A stretch of 64,000 nucleotides of DNA from Octadecabacter sp. B2R22 (GTDB taxonomy: Bacteria > Pseudomonadota > Alphaproteobacteria > Rhodobacterales > Rhodobacteraceae). A program made the translations under genes and the position numbers. Positions 34,601 through 44,463 of the stretch are shown one piece after another. The stretch is taken from positions 620,001 to 684,000 of the forward strand of contig NZ_JAHKQJ010000010.1 of assembly GCF_018861045.1 (NCBI RefSeq). Reading direction: 5' to 3'. The notes under the pieces were generated by a model that was not told where the DNA came from, did not search any database, and worked only from the letters and a program-made list of their open reading frames with translations. Position 1 is the stretch's first letter. Each line of letters starts with the position of its first letter.

Positions 34601-36379
34601 TTAGAAGCTCGCGGCGTCCAATGCCATCACCGTTTCGGATCCAGTGTTGATCCGTGCAAGGTGCATAGCGGTCGCAAGCAGTTGGCGTGCCATGTAGTAG
34701 CGGCCCGTTGCGATCTTGGACTCGTGGAATTCTGTGTCCGTGTCGCCAGCAGCCAGTGCATCCATGGAGGCCTTCGCCATCCGTGCCCACATCAGACCAA
34801 AACAAACGTGACCCATCATGTGCATGAAGTCATAAGACCCAGCCAACGCGTCGTTCGGGTTCTTCATACCGTTCTGCATGAAATACATGCCTGCGGCTTG
34901 CAGATCCTTGGAGGCTGCTTTCAGCGGCTCAAGGAAGTCACGATCAAAGGCCTCATTGCCTTTGTTTTCGCTGATGTAGTCTTTGATCATGGCAAAGAAG
35001 GCCATTACGTGTTTGCCACCATCTTGCGCCAATTTACGGCCCACAAGGTCAAGCGCCTGAACGCCGTTAGCGCCTTCATAGATCATCGCGATACGGGCAT
35101 CGCGGGCATATTGGGACATGCCGGATTCCTCAATATAGCCGTGGCCACCCCAAACTTGCTGGGCTGCGACTGCGTATTCGAACCCTTTGTCGGTCAGGAA
35201 GCCTTTGATGACAGGTGTCATCAGGGAAATCAGACCTTCGGCGGCTTCGTCATCTAGTTTGTTAGCCCGATCGATCAGGGTGGTTCCCCAATAGGTCAGC
35301 GCACGTGCGCCTTCGACGAAGGACTTTTGATCCATCAGGTTGCGGCGGATATCTGGGTGAACGATCAGCGGATCAGCAGGGCCGTCAGGATTCTCAACAC
35401 CTGTCACGGCGCGCCCTTGAAGGCGGTCGTTCGCGTAGGAAACCGCGTTTTGATAGGCGATCTCGGCCTGTGCGTAGCCCTGAAGGCCAACGCCCATCCG
35501 TGCTTCGTTCATCATTACGAACATCGCGCGCATACCTTTGTGCATCTCACCGATGAGATACCCTTCGGCGTTGTCGTAGTTCATCACACAGGTCGCATTG
35601 CCGTGAATGCCCATTTTTTCTTCGATCTTGCCGACTTCAACGCCGTTGCGATCACCCAAAGAACCGTCGTCGTTGACGATGAACTTTGGCACGATGAACA
35701 GGCTGACGCCTTTGATGCCATCAGGGCCACCCGGGATTTTCGCCAGAACAAGGTGGATGATATTGTCGGCCATGTCGTGGTCGCCGGCCGAGATGAAAAT
35801 CTTCGTGCCGGAAATCTTGTAGCTGCCATCCTCTTGGGGGTCAGCTTTGGTGCGCATCAGGCCCAGATCAGTCCCGCAGTGAGGTTCGGTCAGGTTCATG
35901 GTGCCCGTCCATTCACAGGTCACCATTTTCGGCAGGAATTTTGCTTTTTGTTCGTCCGAGCCATGCACATGGATGGCGCTATAGGCCCCATGTGTCAGAC
36001 CTTGATACATCTGGAACGCCATATTGGCGCTGACCAGCATTTCTTGGGCCGCTGTGTGCATGATATAGGGCAGGCCTTGGCCGCCATATTCAGGATCACA
36101 GTCCATGGCGGTCCAGCCGCCGTCTTTCATCTGTTGGAACGCTTCAAGGAAACCTTTGGGTGTGCGAACAACGCCGTTTTCAAGAACACAGCCTGCTGTG
36201 TCGCCCACTTCGTTAAGAGGCAAGAGAACCTCTTTTGCCACTTTGCCGGCTTCTTCCAGAACAGCGCTGGTGAAATCGCGATCAAGATCCTCATAGCCTG
36301 GGATGTCTTGCTCTGACACATTCAGCACGTTGTGCAGAATGAATTGCATGTCCTTGGTAGGCGCATTGTAGATAGGCAT
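34601..36379 (-). CDS. Acyl-CoA dehydrogenase, DmdC-like
   Basis: A 592-residue flavoprotein of the longer acyl-CoA dehydrogenase type with an added C-terminal domain (about 465-592). [17 protein letters not shown] binds FAD, and [13 protein letters not shown] holds the catalytic Glu near residue 440; [13 protein letters not shown] is the preceding conserved block. Length equals the DmdC (3-methylmercaptopropionyl-CoA dehydrogenase) group, but fatty-acid dehydrogenases of this shape also accompany fadAJ. A MerR regulator lies 40 bases upstream. Confidence 0.9.
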   Translation of the reverse strand: MPIYNAPTKDMQFILHNVLNVSEQDIPGYEDLDRDFTSAVLEEAGKVAKEVLLPLNEVGDTAGCVLENGVVRTPKGFLEAFQQMKDGGWTAMDCDPEYGGQGLPYIMHTAAQEMLVSANMAFQMYQGLTHGAYSAIHVHGSDEQKAKFLPKMVTCEWTGTMNLTEPHCGTDLGLMRTKADPQEDGSYKISGTKIFISAGDHDMADNIIHLVLAKIPGGPDGIKGVSLFIVPKFIVNDDGSLGDRNGVEVGKIEEKMGIHGNATCVMNYDNAEGYLIGEMHKGMRAMFVMMNEARMGVGLQGYAQAEIAYQNAVSYANDRLQGRAVTGVENPDGPADPLIVHPDIRRNLMDQKSFVEGARALTYWGTTLIDRANKLDDEAAEGLISLMTPVIKGFLTDKGFEYAVAAQQVWGGHGYIEESGMSQYARDARIAMIYEGANGVQALDLVGRKLAQDGGKHVMAFFAMIKDYISENKGNEAFDRDFLEPLKAASKDLQAAGMYFMQNGMKNPNDALAGSYDFMHMMGHVCFGLMWARMAKASMDALAAGDTDTEFHESKIATGRYYMARQLLATAMHLARINTGSETVMALDAASF

Positions 36380-36419
36380 AGTGGTGGTTTCCTCCCTTGG
36401 TGTCCTCAGAAGAGGGGCG

Positions 36420-36821
36420 TCAGCCCGTCAACTTCTGAGGTTGGTCTAGTTTAGCAAGCCGAGCGGCTCCCCAATCCATTTGTGTTTTCAGCTCTTCAAT
36501 GGCCTCGACCAGTTCAGAGCGCTGTGCTTCCATGTCGGCGAGGTGTTTTTGGGCCAACAGATAGGTTTCGCGCAGCTGTGTTTCTTGTGTGTCGTCCATG
36601 TAGTACAGATCAAGAAGTTGACGAATTTCTTCGAGGCTGAACCCAAAACGCTTGCCGCGCATGATCAGCTTCAAACGTGCACGATCGCGTTTGGAATACA
36701 GTCGCTTCTGGCCTTCACGGACAGGAAACAACAATTCCTTGGCTTCGTAGAACCGAAGCGTTCGTGGCGTTACATCGAATTCATCACACATCTGACGAAT
36801 GGTCATAGTATCTTCTAACAT
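36420..36821 (-). CDS. MerR-family regulator (LiuR-like)
   Basis: A 133-residue MerR-type regulator: winged helix-turn-helix ([20 protein letters not shown] at about 6-25), then [14 protein letters not shown] and a C-terminal dimerisation coil. The C-terminus lacks the Cys pairs of metal sensors. Its position immediately upstream of acyl-CoA dehydrogenase supports control of acyl-CoA catabolism, as with LiuR. A repeated ACG motif upstream (36888-36910) may be its operator. The start at 36821 has AAGGGAAACGAG; Met at 36806 is an alternative. The neighbour at 37288 is a paralogue. Confidence 0.85.
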   Translation of the reverse strand: MLEDTMTIRQMCDEFDVTPRTLRFYEAKELLFPVREGQKRLYSKRDRARLKLIMRGKRFGFSLEEIRQLLDLYYMDDTQETQLRETYLLAQKHLADMEAQRSELVEAIEELKTQMDWGAARLAKLDQPQKLTG

Positions 36822-37287
36822 CTCGTTTCCCTTATTGCGGCGCGTCTGCCGCGACATGGGGGTATTCACCCCACCATACAATCAATATTGACGCGAACGT
36901 AAACGTAACGCCGCGTCATGAGTTCACCTGACGAAAGGTTAAGTACTTTTGTACAACCCAAAGAGGTTTCCTAAGAGGGAAGAAGGTGGGGGAATTCCCC
37001 CTAAGCCCCGTTAATATGTGGTTATGGACAAGAAAAACCGATCTTCAACCAGATGGAAATGCATTCTTCAGATGTAAGTGATTGTGCAACCTTGAGTTTA
37101 GCGCATTGCAAATACAGGAAAAAACCTGTGCCGTGGTGTGGCTCTATTTGTATTCTTGAGGTGCGCGCACCGCGGTCGGGGGCAAGTTTGTTACCCTACG
37201 TCACTTTCGTTAGCGCAAACAGCTAGCCAAGAGTAACGCAAGACATCTTTGTCATCCGAACTGGAGGAACATTGATTCTCGCTCGAG
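36822..37287. other. 466-base gene-free region with several palindromes
   Basis: No credible coding frame is seen. It contains the candidate MerR operator (36888-36910), GTAC-TTTT-GTAC at 36943-36954, a perfect GGGGGAATTCCCCC at 36988-37001, ACAGG-A6-CCTGT at 37114-37129 and GGTGCGCGCACC at 37160-37171. Some of these could belong to a small RNA or mark the promoter of the 36420 regulator. Confidence 0.5.
36888..36910. promoter_or_regulatory. Candidate MerR/LiuR-type operator
   Basis: The ACG triplet recurs at 6-base spacing (ACGCGA-ACGTAA-ACGTAACG), close to the ACGTAAACGTAA core I recall for LiuR sites. It lies 67 bases before the regulator's start, fitting autoregulation. Confidence 0.4.
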
Positions 37288-37656
37288 TTATACAAAAGTT
37301 TTGCTGGTTTCTTCGCGCAATTTCATCAGCTCGTTGATCGTGTCATCTAGTTGTTCGCGTTGCTCACGTAACTCTACCAATTGGCGGTCAGCCAGCTCAC
37401 ACCATGTTCGCATTTGCGCTTCGTTTCCTTCATGTTCGTAGATCATCAGCCATTGACGGATGTCTTCCAAAGGAAAGCCAAACTTTCGCCCCCGCATGAT
37501 CAGCGTCATCCGCGCAAGCTCCTTAGCCCCGTAAAATCGTGACCGTCCCTCGCGTTCAGGCGACAGCAGTTCGATGTATTCATAATAGCGCAACGTGCGC
37601 GGGGTCACGTCAAACTTTGCACACATTTCTTTGAACGTCAGACGGGGCTCTGTCAT
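37288..37656 (-). CDS. Second MerR-family regulator, paralogue
   Basis: A 122-residue MerR-type regulator aligned with its neighbour throughout ([20 protein letters not shown], then LIMRGRKFGFPLEDIRQWL). Cysteines are few, arguing against metal sensing. The start at 37656 follows AAAGGAGCACCCG. It is divergent from a pair of hotdog thioesterases across 136 bases, so it may regulate them. Sequences such as GTACGTCAATCATACG lie in that region. Confidence 0.85.
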   Translation of the reverse strand: MTEPRLTFKEMCAKFDVTPRTLRYYEYIELLSPEREGRSRFYGAKELARMTLIMRGRKFGFPLEDIRQWLMIYEHEGNEAQMRTWCELADRQLVELREQREQLDDTINELMKLREETSKTFV

Positions 37657-37792
37657 CGGGTGCTCCTTTAGTACGTCAATCATACGACGACCTTGCTGGC
37701 AGGGCAACGATTTGCACGCGCTCTGCCGAAGAATGCATAGTGACATTGATTTCGCCCTTGTGTCGTAAGGCAAGGCGGGGTTCAAAAGGCTC

Positions 37793-38230
37793 ATGAGCAA
37801 TGAACGCCAAACAAAAATCGCGACCCAGTTCATTGGCGCGATTCCTTATTCCCGTACGCTAGGGATGACCCTGACCGAAATCGGAGACGGGCGCGCAACG
37901 ATCACAATGCCCTACGATGACCGCCTTGTCGGTGACCCAGAAACGGGTGTTATCGCTGGCGGCGCGGTGTCTGCGTTAATGGATACCTGTGCCGGTGCGG
38001 CTGTCATGGTTCATGAAAGCCAACCCATCGGGACGGCGACACTGGATTTGCGAATTGATTACATGCGCCCAGCAAAACCGGGGGACATGATCTCGGCCAT
38101 TGCCGAGTGCTATCACGTGACGCGCTCGGTGGCCTTTGTGCGGGTGACCGCAACAGACGCAGACGAGAGCCGCCCCGTGGCGACAGCAACAGGCGCTTTC
38201 ACAATACAGACTGCAAAGGCGGCCGAGTGA
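37793..38230 (+). CDS. PaaI-type hotdog thioesterase 1
   Basis: A 145-residue hotdog-fold acyl-CoA thioesterase. GVIAGGAVSALMDTCAGAA supplies the conserved helix and likely acidic catalytic residue (Asp in MDT), followed by TLDLRIDYMRPAKPGD. Cytosolic. Its last base is shared with the next ATG (TGATG), so translation is coupled to the second thioesterase. Likely trims acyl-CoA pools; the substrate is unknown. Confidence 0.88.
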   Translation: MSNERQTKIATQFIGAIPYSRTLGMTLTEIGDGRATITMPYDDRLVGDPETGVIAGGAVSALMDTCAGAAVMVHESQPIGTATLDLRIDYMRPAKPGDMISAIAECYHVTRSVAFVRVTATDADESRPVATATGAFTIQTAKAAE

Positions 38231-38712
38231 TGAAACGCCCAGAACCTGTTCAAGCCGTCAAGCAACGCCGCGATGCGGCCTTACAATCTTTGCTGGAGGG
38301 TGTTCCTTACATCCAATTCATGGGCTTTCGGTTTGATCGTCGGGGCGACGAGTTGACCGGTGTAATGCCCTATCAAGACATGCTGATCGGCAACCCGATG
38401 CTGCCTGCCTTGCATGGTGGCGCAACCGCGGCCTTCTTGGAAACCACCGCGATTGTCGAACTCAGTTGGGCGATGATGTGGAACAGGATGGAAGCAGGTG
38501 AAGACGTCACCGGTTTGCGCCTGCCAAAAACGATCGACTTTACCGTTGATTACCTCCGGACAGGATTGCCACGCGATGCTTATGCCCGCGCGACAGTAAA
38601 CAGATCTGGTCGCCGCTACGCCAGCGTTCATGTCGAAGCTTGGCAAGACAACCGGACACGCCTTTTTGCTCAAGCGACGGGGCACTTCTTGATGCCCTCT
38701 ATAGATGACTGA
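38230..38712 (+). CDS. PaaI-type hotdog thioesterase 2
   Basis: A 160-residue second hotdog protein. The HGG motif of the hotdog helix appears in LPALHGGATAAFLETTAIVEL, with IDFTVDYLRTGLPRDAYARA as the central strand. The pair may form a heteromeric or double-hotdog arrangement. The start at 38230 overlaps the preceding stop; an upstream frame to 38107 would overlap gene 1 and is rejected. The next gene overlaps by 8 bases. Confidence 0.85.
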   Translation: MKRPEPVQAVKQRRDAALQSLLEGVPYIQFMGFRFDRRGDELTGVMPYQDMLIGNPMLPALHGGATAAFLETTAIVELSWAMMWNRMEAGEDVTGLRLPKTIDFTVDYLRTGLPRDAYARATVNRSGRRYASVHVEAWQDNRTRLFAQATGHFLMPSIDD

Positions 38713-40027
38713 GCAGCCCCAATCTCTGACCCATCGCCGTATTCTCAATATTGCGGTGCCGGTCGTGCTGGCCAATGTGACGGTTCCGATCCTCGGGTTG
38801 GTGGATACGGGCGTCGTCGGCCAAATGGGCGAAGCCGCCCCAATCGCTGCCGTGGGGATTGGCGCGCTGATCCTGACGGGGTTTTATTGGATCTTCGGGT
38901 TCTTGCGCATGGGCACGACGGGGTTTGCCGCCCAAGCGATTGGGGCAGGGGATGCGGTTGAAAACGCGACCATTCTGATCCGCGCCCTAGCAATTGCGGC
39001 TTTGGGTGGTTTGGCGATTTTCGCGTTGCAATGGCCGTTGTTTTCGTTTGGATTTTGGCTGTCCCCCGCGAGTGGTGAGGTCGAGAACCTCGCGCGTATG
39101 TACATGAGTGTCCGTGTTTGGTCGGCTCCGTTCCTGATCGCGACCTATGCGATCACAGGCTGGTTGGTCGCCGCTGAACGCACCCGCGATGTGCTGGTCA
39201 TTCAGCTAGTAATGAATGGTGTGAACATCGGCTTGGACCTGCTGTTCGTGCTGGGCTGGGGCTGGGGTGTAGAGGGGGTGGCCGTTGCCACCGTTATCGC
39301 CGAGATCGCAGGCTGCGGGTTGGGCCTGTGGTATTGTCGAGCGGCGTTTCAGGGTGCCCCGTGGCAGGACCGTGCGCGTCTGCTTGATCCAGCAAAGCTG
39401 CGCCGCTTTGCGTCCGTAAATGCGGATATCTTGATCCGATCCCTATTCTTGCAAGCGATCTTCATGTCGTTTCTGTTTTTCGCAGCCCGCTACGGGGATG
39501 TGCGATTGGCCGCGACGCATATTTTGCTCCAATTCCTGACGCTGACGGCCTACGCCATGGATGGCTTTGCCTTTGCGGCTGAAACCTTGGTCGGGCAGGC
39601 GATGGGGGCCGGTCGACGGGCGGTGTTTCGGCGCGCGTCTGTGATGGTGTCCATCTGGTGTTTTGGCACCGGCGTTGCCTTGGCCGCGATGTTCGGGATG
39701 TTTGGTGGGCAGATCATCGACTGGATGACAACGGCCCCTGACGTGCGTCTTGTTGCACGCGAATTTTTGTTTTTCATGGCGCTGACGCCGCTGATTTCAG
39801 CGGCACCGTTTATGATGGATGGTATTTTCATCGGCGCGACCCGCACCCGTGACATGCGTAATATGATGGCGCTGTCGACGGTGATCTATTTCGCGGCAGC
39901 GCTCGCCTTGATGCCATTGTTTGAAAGCCACGGGTTGTGGATTGCGTTGCTGATCAGCTTTGCGGCGCGCGGGGGGACGCTGGCGTGGAAATACCCTGCC
40001 TTGGAAAGCTCGATCGGAACGGATTAA
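38705..40027 (+). CDS. MATE-family efflux transporter
   Basis: A 440-residue protein with about 12 membrane helices, matching the MATE/DinF group: LANVTVPILGLVDTGVVGQMG in helix 1 and GFLRMGTTGFAAQAIGAGD early. It exports cationic or other toxic compounds by Na+ or H+ antiport. It is transcribed with the thioesterases. The stop shares a 4-base TTAA with the convergent arsC-like stop. Confidence 0.9.
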   Translation: MTEQPQSLTHRRILNIAVPVVLANVTVPILGLVDTGVVGQMGEAAPIAAVGIGALILTGFYWIFGFLRMGTTGFAAQAIGAGDAVENATILIRALAIAALGGLAIFALQWPLFSFGFWLSPASGEVENLARMYMSVRVWSAPFLIATYAITGWLVAAERTRDVLVIQLVMNGVNIGLDLLFVLGWGWGVEGVAVATVIAEIAGCGLGLWYCRAAFQGAPWQDRARLLDPAKLRRFASVNADILIRSLFLQAIFMSFLFFAARYGDVRLAATHILLQFLTLTAYAMDGFAFAAETLVGQAMGAGRRAVFRRASVMVSIWCFGTGVALAAMFGMFGGQIIDWMTTAPDVRLVAREFLFFMALTPLISAAPFMMDGIFIGATRTRDMRNMMALSTVIYFAAALALMPLFESHGLWIALLISFAARGGTLAWKYPALESSIGTD

Positions 40028-40359
40028 ATAATCCCCAGAACGGATTCGGGCGGGCGACCAATCGCAGCCTTGTCGTCGGTAATCAAAATGGGCCGTTCGA
40101 TGAGGATCGGGTTGGCGACCATGGCGGCGATCAGGGCGTCCTCATCCGCTGCACCCAGGCCCAGTTCCTTAAACAGTTTTTCACCTTTGCGCATCATCGC
40201 GTCTGCCGTCACGCCAAGGGCGTTGCGCACGGCGATGATTTCAGCCGCGCTTGGCGCTTCTTTCAGATATAGGCGCACGGCAGGTTGATGACCTGCGTCT
40301 TGCAGCAGCTTCAATGTCTCGCGGGATTTGGTGCAGCGTGGGTTGTGCCAAAGGATCAT
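40024..40359 (-). CDS. ArsC-family (glutaredoxin-dependent) reductase-like protein
   Basis: A 111-residue ArsC/YfgD-like protein: [13 protein letters not shown] at 4-16 has the single catalytic Cys10, [19 protein letters not shown] carries the C-terminal Arg block. Without ars neighbours, arsenate reduction is not certain. The ATG at 40359 is preferred to an upstream GTG because the AGGAG sequence is 8 bases before it. It overlaps pyrD by 4 bases. Confidence 0.85.
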   Translation of the reverse strand: MILWHNPRCTKSRETLKLLQDAGHQPAVRLYLKEAPSAAEIIAVRNALGVTADAMMRKGEKLFKELGLGAADEDALIAAMVANPILIERPILITDDKAAIGRPPESVLGII

Positions 40360-41402
40360 GACAACCACTCCTCTTTTGCAGTGCCCACCGCGTCTGCGAC
40401 ATTGGCGAATCCATCACGCGCCAAAAGGTCATCCAGCCCTTGCGCGATGTCGCCCGCCAGTGAGATGCCGCCATAAACCAGAGCGGTGTAGAACTGCACA
40501 GCTGAGGCGCCGGCACGGATTTTGGCGTATGCCTGTTCGGCAGAACCGATGCCACCAACGCCGATCAAAGGAACGTCCGTTAGGGTGCTGAGCTTTGCCA
40601 ATATACGCGTTGATTTCTCAAACAAAGGTTGACCAGACAGTCCGCCGCCTTCGCTTTTATGGGCGTTGATTAAACCGTCGCGGGACAGGGTCGTGTTTGT
40701 GGTGATGACGGCGGAAATACCTGAGGTGTTGGCCACCTCTGCAACGTCCGCCAAATCCGCGTCGGTCAAGTCCGGCGCGATTTTGAGGAAGATCGGGATG
40801 CCCGTTGTGTTGGCCGCCATGACCCCCGCCAGCAACGCCGCAAGCGCGTCTTTGCCTTGCAGGTCGCGCAGCTTTTCGGTGTTGGGGGAGGAGACGTTGA
40901 CGGTCGCGAAATCCACATGCGGGCCGCAATGGGTCAGCACTTTGGCGAAATCCGCCGCGCGGTCTTCGCTGGTTTTGTTCGCCCCGAGGTTGAGGCCCAC
41001 GATGCGCCCGGCCGGGCGAGCCGCCAAGCGTTTTGCAATCGGCTCCATCCCCTGATTGTTAAACCCGAACCGGTTGATCGCGGCTTCGTCTTCGGTCAGG
41101 CGGAACAGGCGCGGGCGCGGGTTGCCCTCTTGCGGCAGCGGCGTCGCGGCCCCGACCTCAAGAAAGCCAAAACCGGTGCGCCCAAGGGCGGCCAAAGCGG
41201 TGGCGTTTTTGTCAAAGCCAGCGGCCAGACCGACGGGGTTGGGCAGATCGAGCCCCGCGACCGTGCAGCGCAATCGATCAGCTGTCACAGCGCCGCCGTG
41301 TGGGCCAAGCCCCGTGTTAAGCGCCTTGAGCGCAAGGCCATGGGCGGTTTCAGGGTCAAAGGCACGAAGGGCGCGCAGCCCGATTTGTTCGAGTGCTTTC
41401 AT
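40356..41402 (-). CDS. pyrD: Dihydroorotate dehydrogenase (quinone)
   Basis: A 348-residue class 2 FMN enzyme that oxidises dihydroorotate to orotate in de novo pyrimidine synthesis, passing electrons to quinone. [32 protein letters not shown] and the active-site Ser in [11 protein letters not shown] are present. An N-terminal membrane-associating helix is characteristic. It lies between a DUF952 gene and arsC-like gene with 4-base overlaps on both sides. Confidence 0.96.
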   Translation of the reverse strand: MKALEQIGLRALRAFDPETAHGLALKALNTGLGPHGGAVTADRLRCTVAGLDLPNPVGLAAGFDKNATALAALGRTGFGFLEVGAATPLPQEGNPRPRLFRLTEDEAAINRFGFNNQGMEPIAKRLAARPAGRIVGLNLGANKTSEDRAADFAKVLTHCGPHVDFATVNVSSPNTEKLRDLQGKDALAALLAGVMAANTTGIPIFLKIAPDLTDADLADVAEVANTSGISAVITTNTTLSRDGLINAHKSEGGGLSGQPLFEKSTRILAKLSTLTDVPLIGVGGIGSAEQAYAKIRAGASAVQFYTALVYGGISLAGDIAQGLDDLLARDGFANVADAVGTAKEEWLS

Positions 41403-41734
41403 GAGAAATCCAAGCTGTGTTTGCCATTCACAAGCGGCATCGGGCGGGCCCAGATAACCTCATGGCGCTGCATGGGGCGGTTGTAGATGTGGGGAAATTC
41501 AGCGCCGCCGCGCGACACTTCCCAGACCAGATCATCACCAAAGGTTGCGGCGTCCAGCGCGGCCAGCATCAGTCCTTGGGCGCCTGCGAAATGCTTGTCC
41601 GCGGTCTCTTGGGCCTGATCGGCGGCTGAGGTGTGGATGTAGCCATCGGCCAGATCAATCGGCGCACCTTGGAAGGTTCCAGATTGGTCCAGTTCGGCCC
41701 ATTGCTCGGCGGTCAGTATTTTATAGATCAACAT
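41399..41734 (-). CDS. DUF952 family protein
   Basis: A 111-residue soluble protein beginning [12 protein letters not shown] and containing [20 protein letters not shown], the DUF952 hallmark. No enzymatic role is established. The start at 41734 fits the family; its ribosome site is weak. It is the first gene of the DUF952-pyrD-arsC unit. Confidence 0.85.
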   Translation of the reverse strand: MLIYKILTAEQWAELDQSGTFQGAPIDLADGYIHTSAADQAQETADKHFAGAQGLMLAALDAATFGDDLVWEVSRGGAEFPHIYNRPMQRHEVIWARPMPLVNGKHSLDFS

Positions 41735-41881
41735 GGCTCCGAAGTGCCGCCCATTTAGGCAAACGTCAAGTGTCATGGCCCTGTCATCAGGCGACGCTAC
41801 GCCAACTTGGTCGCTTGTGCTTTGACTCTTGGACCCGACTCAACCCAAGCTGGCGCCAGAAACTAACAGGGAGCTAATAAT

Positions 41882-43453
41882 ATGCTTACAAAACTTCTTT
41901 CAACAACGGCCGCGTTCACAGTGATCGCAGGGTCCGCAGCCGCAGATTACACGCTGCACATCATTCACATCAACGATCTGCACAGCCGGATTGAACCGAT
42001 CAGCAAATACGATGGCACATGCAGCACCGAAGACAATGCTGCGGGCGAGTGCTTTGGTGGTGTTGCGCGTGTCGCGACAATGATCAACCAGCTGCGCGAA
42101 GAGCTTGCGGGCGAGAACGTGATCGTTCTGGATGCTGGCGATCAGTACCAAGGGTCCTTGATGTACACGACGTACAAAGGCGACGTCGAAATCGAAATGA
42201 TGAACGAGATTGGCTTTGATGTCATGGCCGTGGGCAACCACGAATTTGACGACGGCGACGAAGGTCTCGCGAAATTGGCGAGCGGCGTCGATTTCCCTGT
42301 CATCTCTGGCAACATCGACGTGAGTCAATCCAACATCCTTGCTGGCCTTGTGGACAACCATGTTGTTCTTGAAGTTGGCGGTGAGCAGATCGGCATCGTA
42401 TCCGCTTTGGCTGTTGATACGGTTGAGACGTCCTCACCGTCTGATGCCGTCATCTTTACGCCCGAGATCGAGAGCTTGTCCGCTGATGTTGCAATACTGA
42501 CGGACGCCGGTGTGACGAAAATCATCGCGTTGAACCACGTTGGAGTAACGCATGATCTGGCAATTGCGGAAGCGGTTGAGGGTCTAGATGCTGTTGTGGG
42601 GGGTCACTCGCACACGTTGTTCTCCAACACGGAAGAGGGTGCATATGCCTATCCGACAATGGCTGGCGATGTGCCTGTTGTGCAGGCCTACGCCTATTCC
42701 AAATACGTCGGTCACCTGACGCTAACGTTTGATGATGACGGCAATGTCACCCAAGCGACCGGCGACACCATTTTGCTGGATGCCTCTGTTGCAGAAGACG
42801 AAGCCATTGTTGCGCGGGTTGCGGAACTGGCCGGTCCTGTTGAGGAAATGAAGAACGAAGTTGTCGCTGAAAGCACAGCGGTCATCGAAGGGACGCGAGA
42901 AGTCTGCCGTGCGATGGAATGCGCGATGGGTAACCTTGTTGCGGATGCGATGCTTGATCGTGTTGCTGATCAGGGCGCTGTTGCCGCGATCCAGAACGGT
43001 GGCGGCGTGCGTGCCTCTATCGATGATGGTGAAGTGACGATGGGCGAAGTCCTGACAGTGCTTCCGTTCCAGAACACTCTAGCGACATTCGAAACAACAG
43101 GTGCCAACCTGATTGCCGCTCTTGAGAACGGTGTTGGCCAAGTCGAAGAAGGCGCAGGCCGTTTCCCGCAGGTTGCTGGGATCACGTTCACCATCGATTT
43201 GGGTGCAGAACCAGGCAGCCGCGTTAGCGAAGTCATGATCGCGGGTGCGCCCGTGGACGAAGCCGCGACTTACCTGATGGTTACAAACAACTACGTGCGT
43301 AACGGTGGCGACGGCTATTCCATGTTCGAGGATGCGCCAAACGCCTACGATTTTGGCCCAGGTCTGGAACGCGTTGTTGCAGATTATCTGAGCGCGCAAG
43401 GCCCATACACGCCTTACACAGACGGCCGTATTACTGTGAAAGCTGCCGAATAA
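41882..43453 (+). CDS. Secreted 5'-nucleotidase/metallophosphoesterase
   Basis: A 523-residue exported protein with signal peptide (1-about 21, ending SAAA-DY). The metallophosphatase domain has HINDLHSRIEPI, DAGDQYQG and GNHEFDDGDEG as metal-binding blocks, and GGHSHTLFS. The C-terminal 5'-nucleotidase domain follows from about 320 (QNGGGVRASIDDGE, NNYVRNGGDGYSMF). It likely hydrolyses extracellular nucleotides to nucleosides for uptake, complementing the salvage operon. A terminator follows. Confidence 0.93.
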   Translation: MLTKLLSTTAAFTVIAGSAAADYTLHIIHINDLHSRIEPISKYDGTCSTEDNAAGECFGGVARVATMINQLREELAGENVIVLDAGDQYQGSLMYTTYKGDVEIEMMNEIGFDVMAVGNHEFDDGDEGLAKLASGVDFPVISGNIDVSQSNILAGLVDNHVVLEVGGEQIGIVSALAVDTVETSSPSDAVIFTPEIESLSADVAILTDAGVTKIIALNHVGVTHDLAIAEAVEGLDAVVGGHSHTLFSNTEEGAYAYPTMAGDVPVVQAYAYSKYVGHLTLTFDDDGNVTQATGDTILLDASVAEDEAIVARVAELAGPVEEMKNEVVAESTAVIEGTREVCRAMECAMGNLVADAMLDRVADQGAVAAIQNGGGVRASIDDGEVTMGEVLTVLPFQNTLATFETTGANLIAALENGVGQVEEGAGRFPQVAGITFTIDLGAEPGSRVSEVMIAGAPVDEAATYLMVTNNYVRNGGDGYSMFEDAPNAYDFGPGLERVVADYLSAQGPYTPYTDGRITVKAAE

Positions 43454-43491
43454 GGCACCGACTAAGTTGCGGGTTTATCCCATGACTTTGG

Positions 43492-43522
43492 CCCCGTCGC
43501 GCACATGTGCGGCGGGGTTTTC
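43492..43522 (+). terminator. Terminator after 5'-nucleotidase
   Basis: CCCCG and CGGGG arms enclose the 12-bp palindrome CGCACATGTGCG, followed by TTTTCTT. It sits 38 bases after the stop. Confidence 0.75.
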
Positions 43523-43607
43523 TTATACTGCGTTGGATCTGGCCGGTTTGTTCCACGATACCGTAAGGCGCCTTGTCAAACGCAGCGACCTTGGTAGGTT
43601 TATACTC

Positions 43608-44462
43608 ATGCGAATTTTCCTAATGCTTCTTTGCCTCTGGGCGGGCGGGTCGATGGCCCAAACCTTTCCGTTGTATGAACAGATCACGGTGAACGATTAT
43701 GCCGACCTTCTGCCCGTAGACGAGGAGGCCGCGCTCTCGGCGCAGCTCAAAACGTTGCGCGAGGAAACGGGTGTAGAAATGACGGTGCTGACGCTCGACA
43801 GCCAACGCCCATTTGCCCAAGGCCAAAGCCTTGAGGCCTTTTCGACGGCACTGTTCAACCATTGGGGCATTGGCGACGCGCAACGCAATGACGGGGTGCT
43901 TGTCATGGTGTTGCGGGCGGATCGGGCTATGCGCGTTGAATTGGGTGCAGGTTATGGGCAGGACTGGAACCGCGAGGCCCAATATATCGTAGATAATGAT
44001 TTCCTACCGGCCTTTCGCAACGACGATTACGCTGGCGGGATCGCCCGCGGGGTTGATGCGGTTATCGAAGACATCGTGATGCCGTTTAACGCCGGTACTC
44101 TGCGCCCTGCGCGCCAAGCAGACAAAAGCCGTGGGACGAAAATTCTGTTCGGGATTTTCGGGGGCGTGATTGCAGCATTTGCCGCGTTGTTCGTTTTCGC
44201 CAAGCGCCTGATCAAGCGACTGCGCAAATGTCCCAAGTGCGGGCAAGGTGGGATGAACAAAGATCGGATTGTTGATTTCAAGGCGAGCTATTCCACGACA
44301 GGATCGGGTCGGCACCATTTCCATTGTGACCATTGCGGCCATACATACGATCAAAGCTTTATCATAGCGATGCGCAGCCAAAGCACATCGTCCAGTTCAT
44401 CTTCGGGGTCCAGCTTTGGGGGCGGTAGCTCTGGCGGTGGCGGTGCGTCGGGGCGGTGGTAG
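43608..44462 (+). CDS. TPM-domain membrane protein with zinc ribbon
   Basis: A 284-residue protein: signal peptide (1-18), TPM domain (about 22-155; VNDYADLLPVDEEAALSAQL, DGVLVMVLRADRAMRVELGAGYG), a membrane helix (about 178-198), a cytosolic C4 zinc ribbon (Cys208, 211, 240, 243) and a Ser/Gly tail ending GGGGASGRW. The TPM fold is found in proteins of envelope or photosystem assembly. It resembles YgcG-type proteins. The ATG at 43608 is chosen as the start of the signal peptide. Confidence 0.85.
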   Translation: MRIFLMLLCLWAGGSMAQTFPLYEQITVNDYADLLPVDEEAALSAQLKTLREETGVEMTVLTLDSQRPFAQGQSLEAFSTALFNHWGIGDAQRNDGVLVMVLRADRAMRVELGAGYGQDWNREAQYIVDNDFLPAFRNDDYAGGIARGVDAVIEDIVMPFNAGTLRPARQADKSRGTKILFGIFGGVIAAFAALFVFAKRLIKRLRKCPKCGQGGMNKDRIVDFKASYSTTGSGRHHFHCDHCGHTYDQSFIIAMRSQSTSSSSSSGSSFGGGSSGGGGASGRW

Positions 44463-44463
44463 C

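Noticed and set aside
37024-37077. 17-codon frame in the MerR gap
   Set aside because: No ribosome site and too short to judge.
41770-41800. CTGTCAT near the 5'-nucleotidase as a Pho box
   Set aside because: Only a single half repeat is present and no second copy at 11-base spacing.
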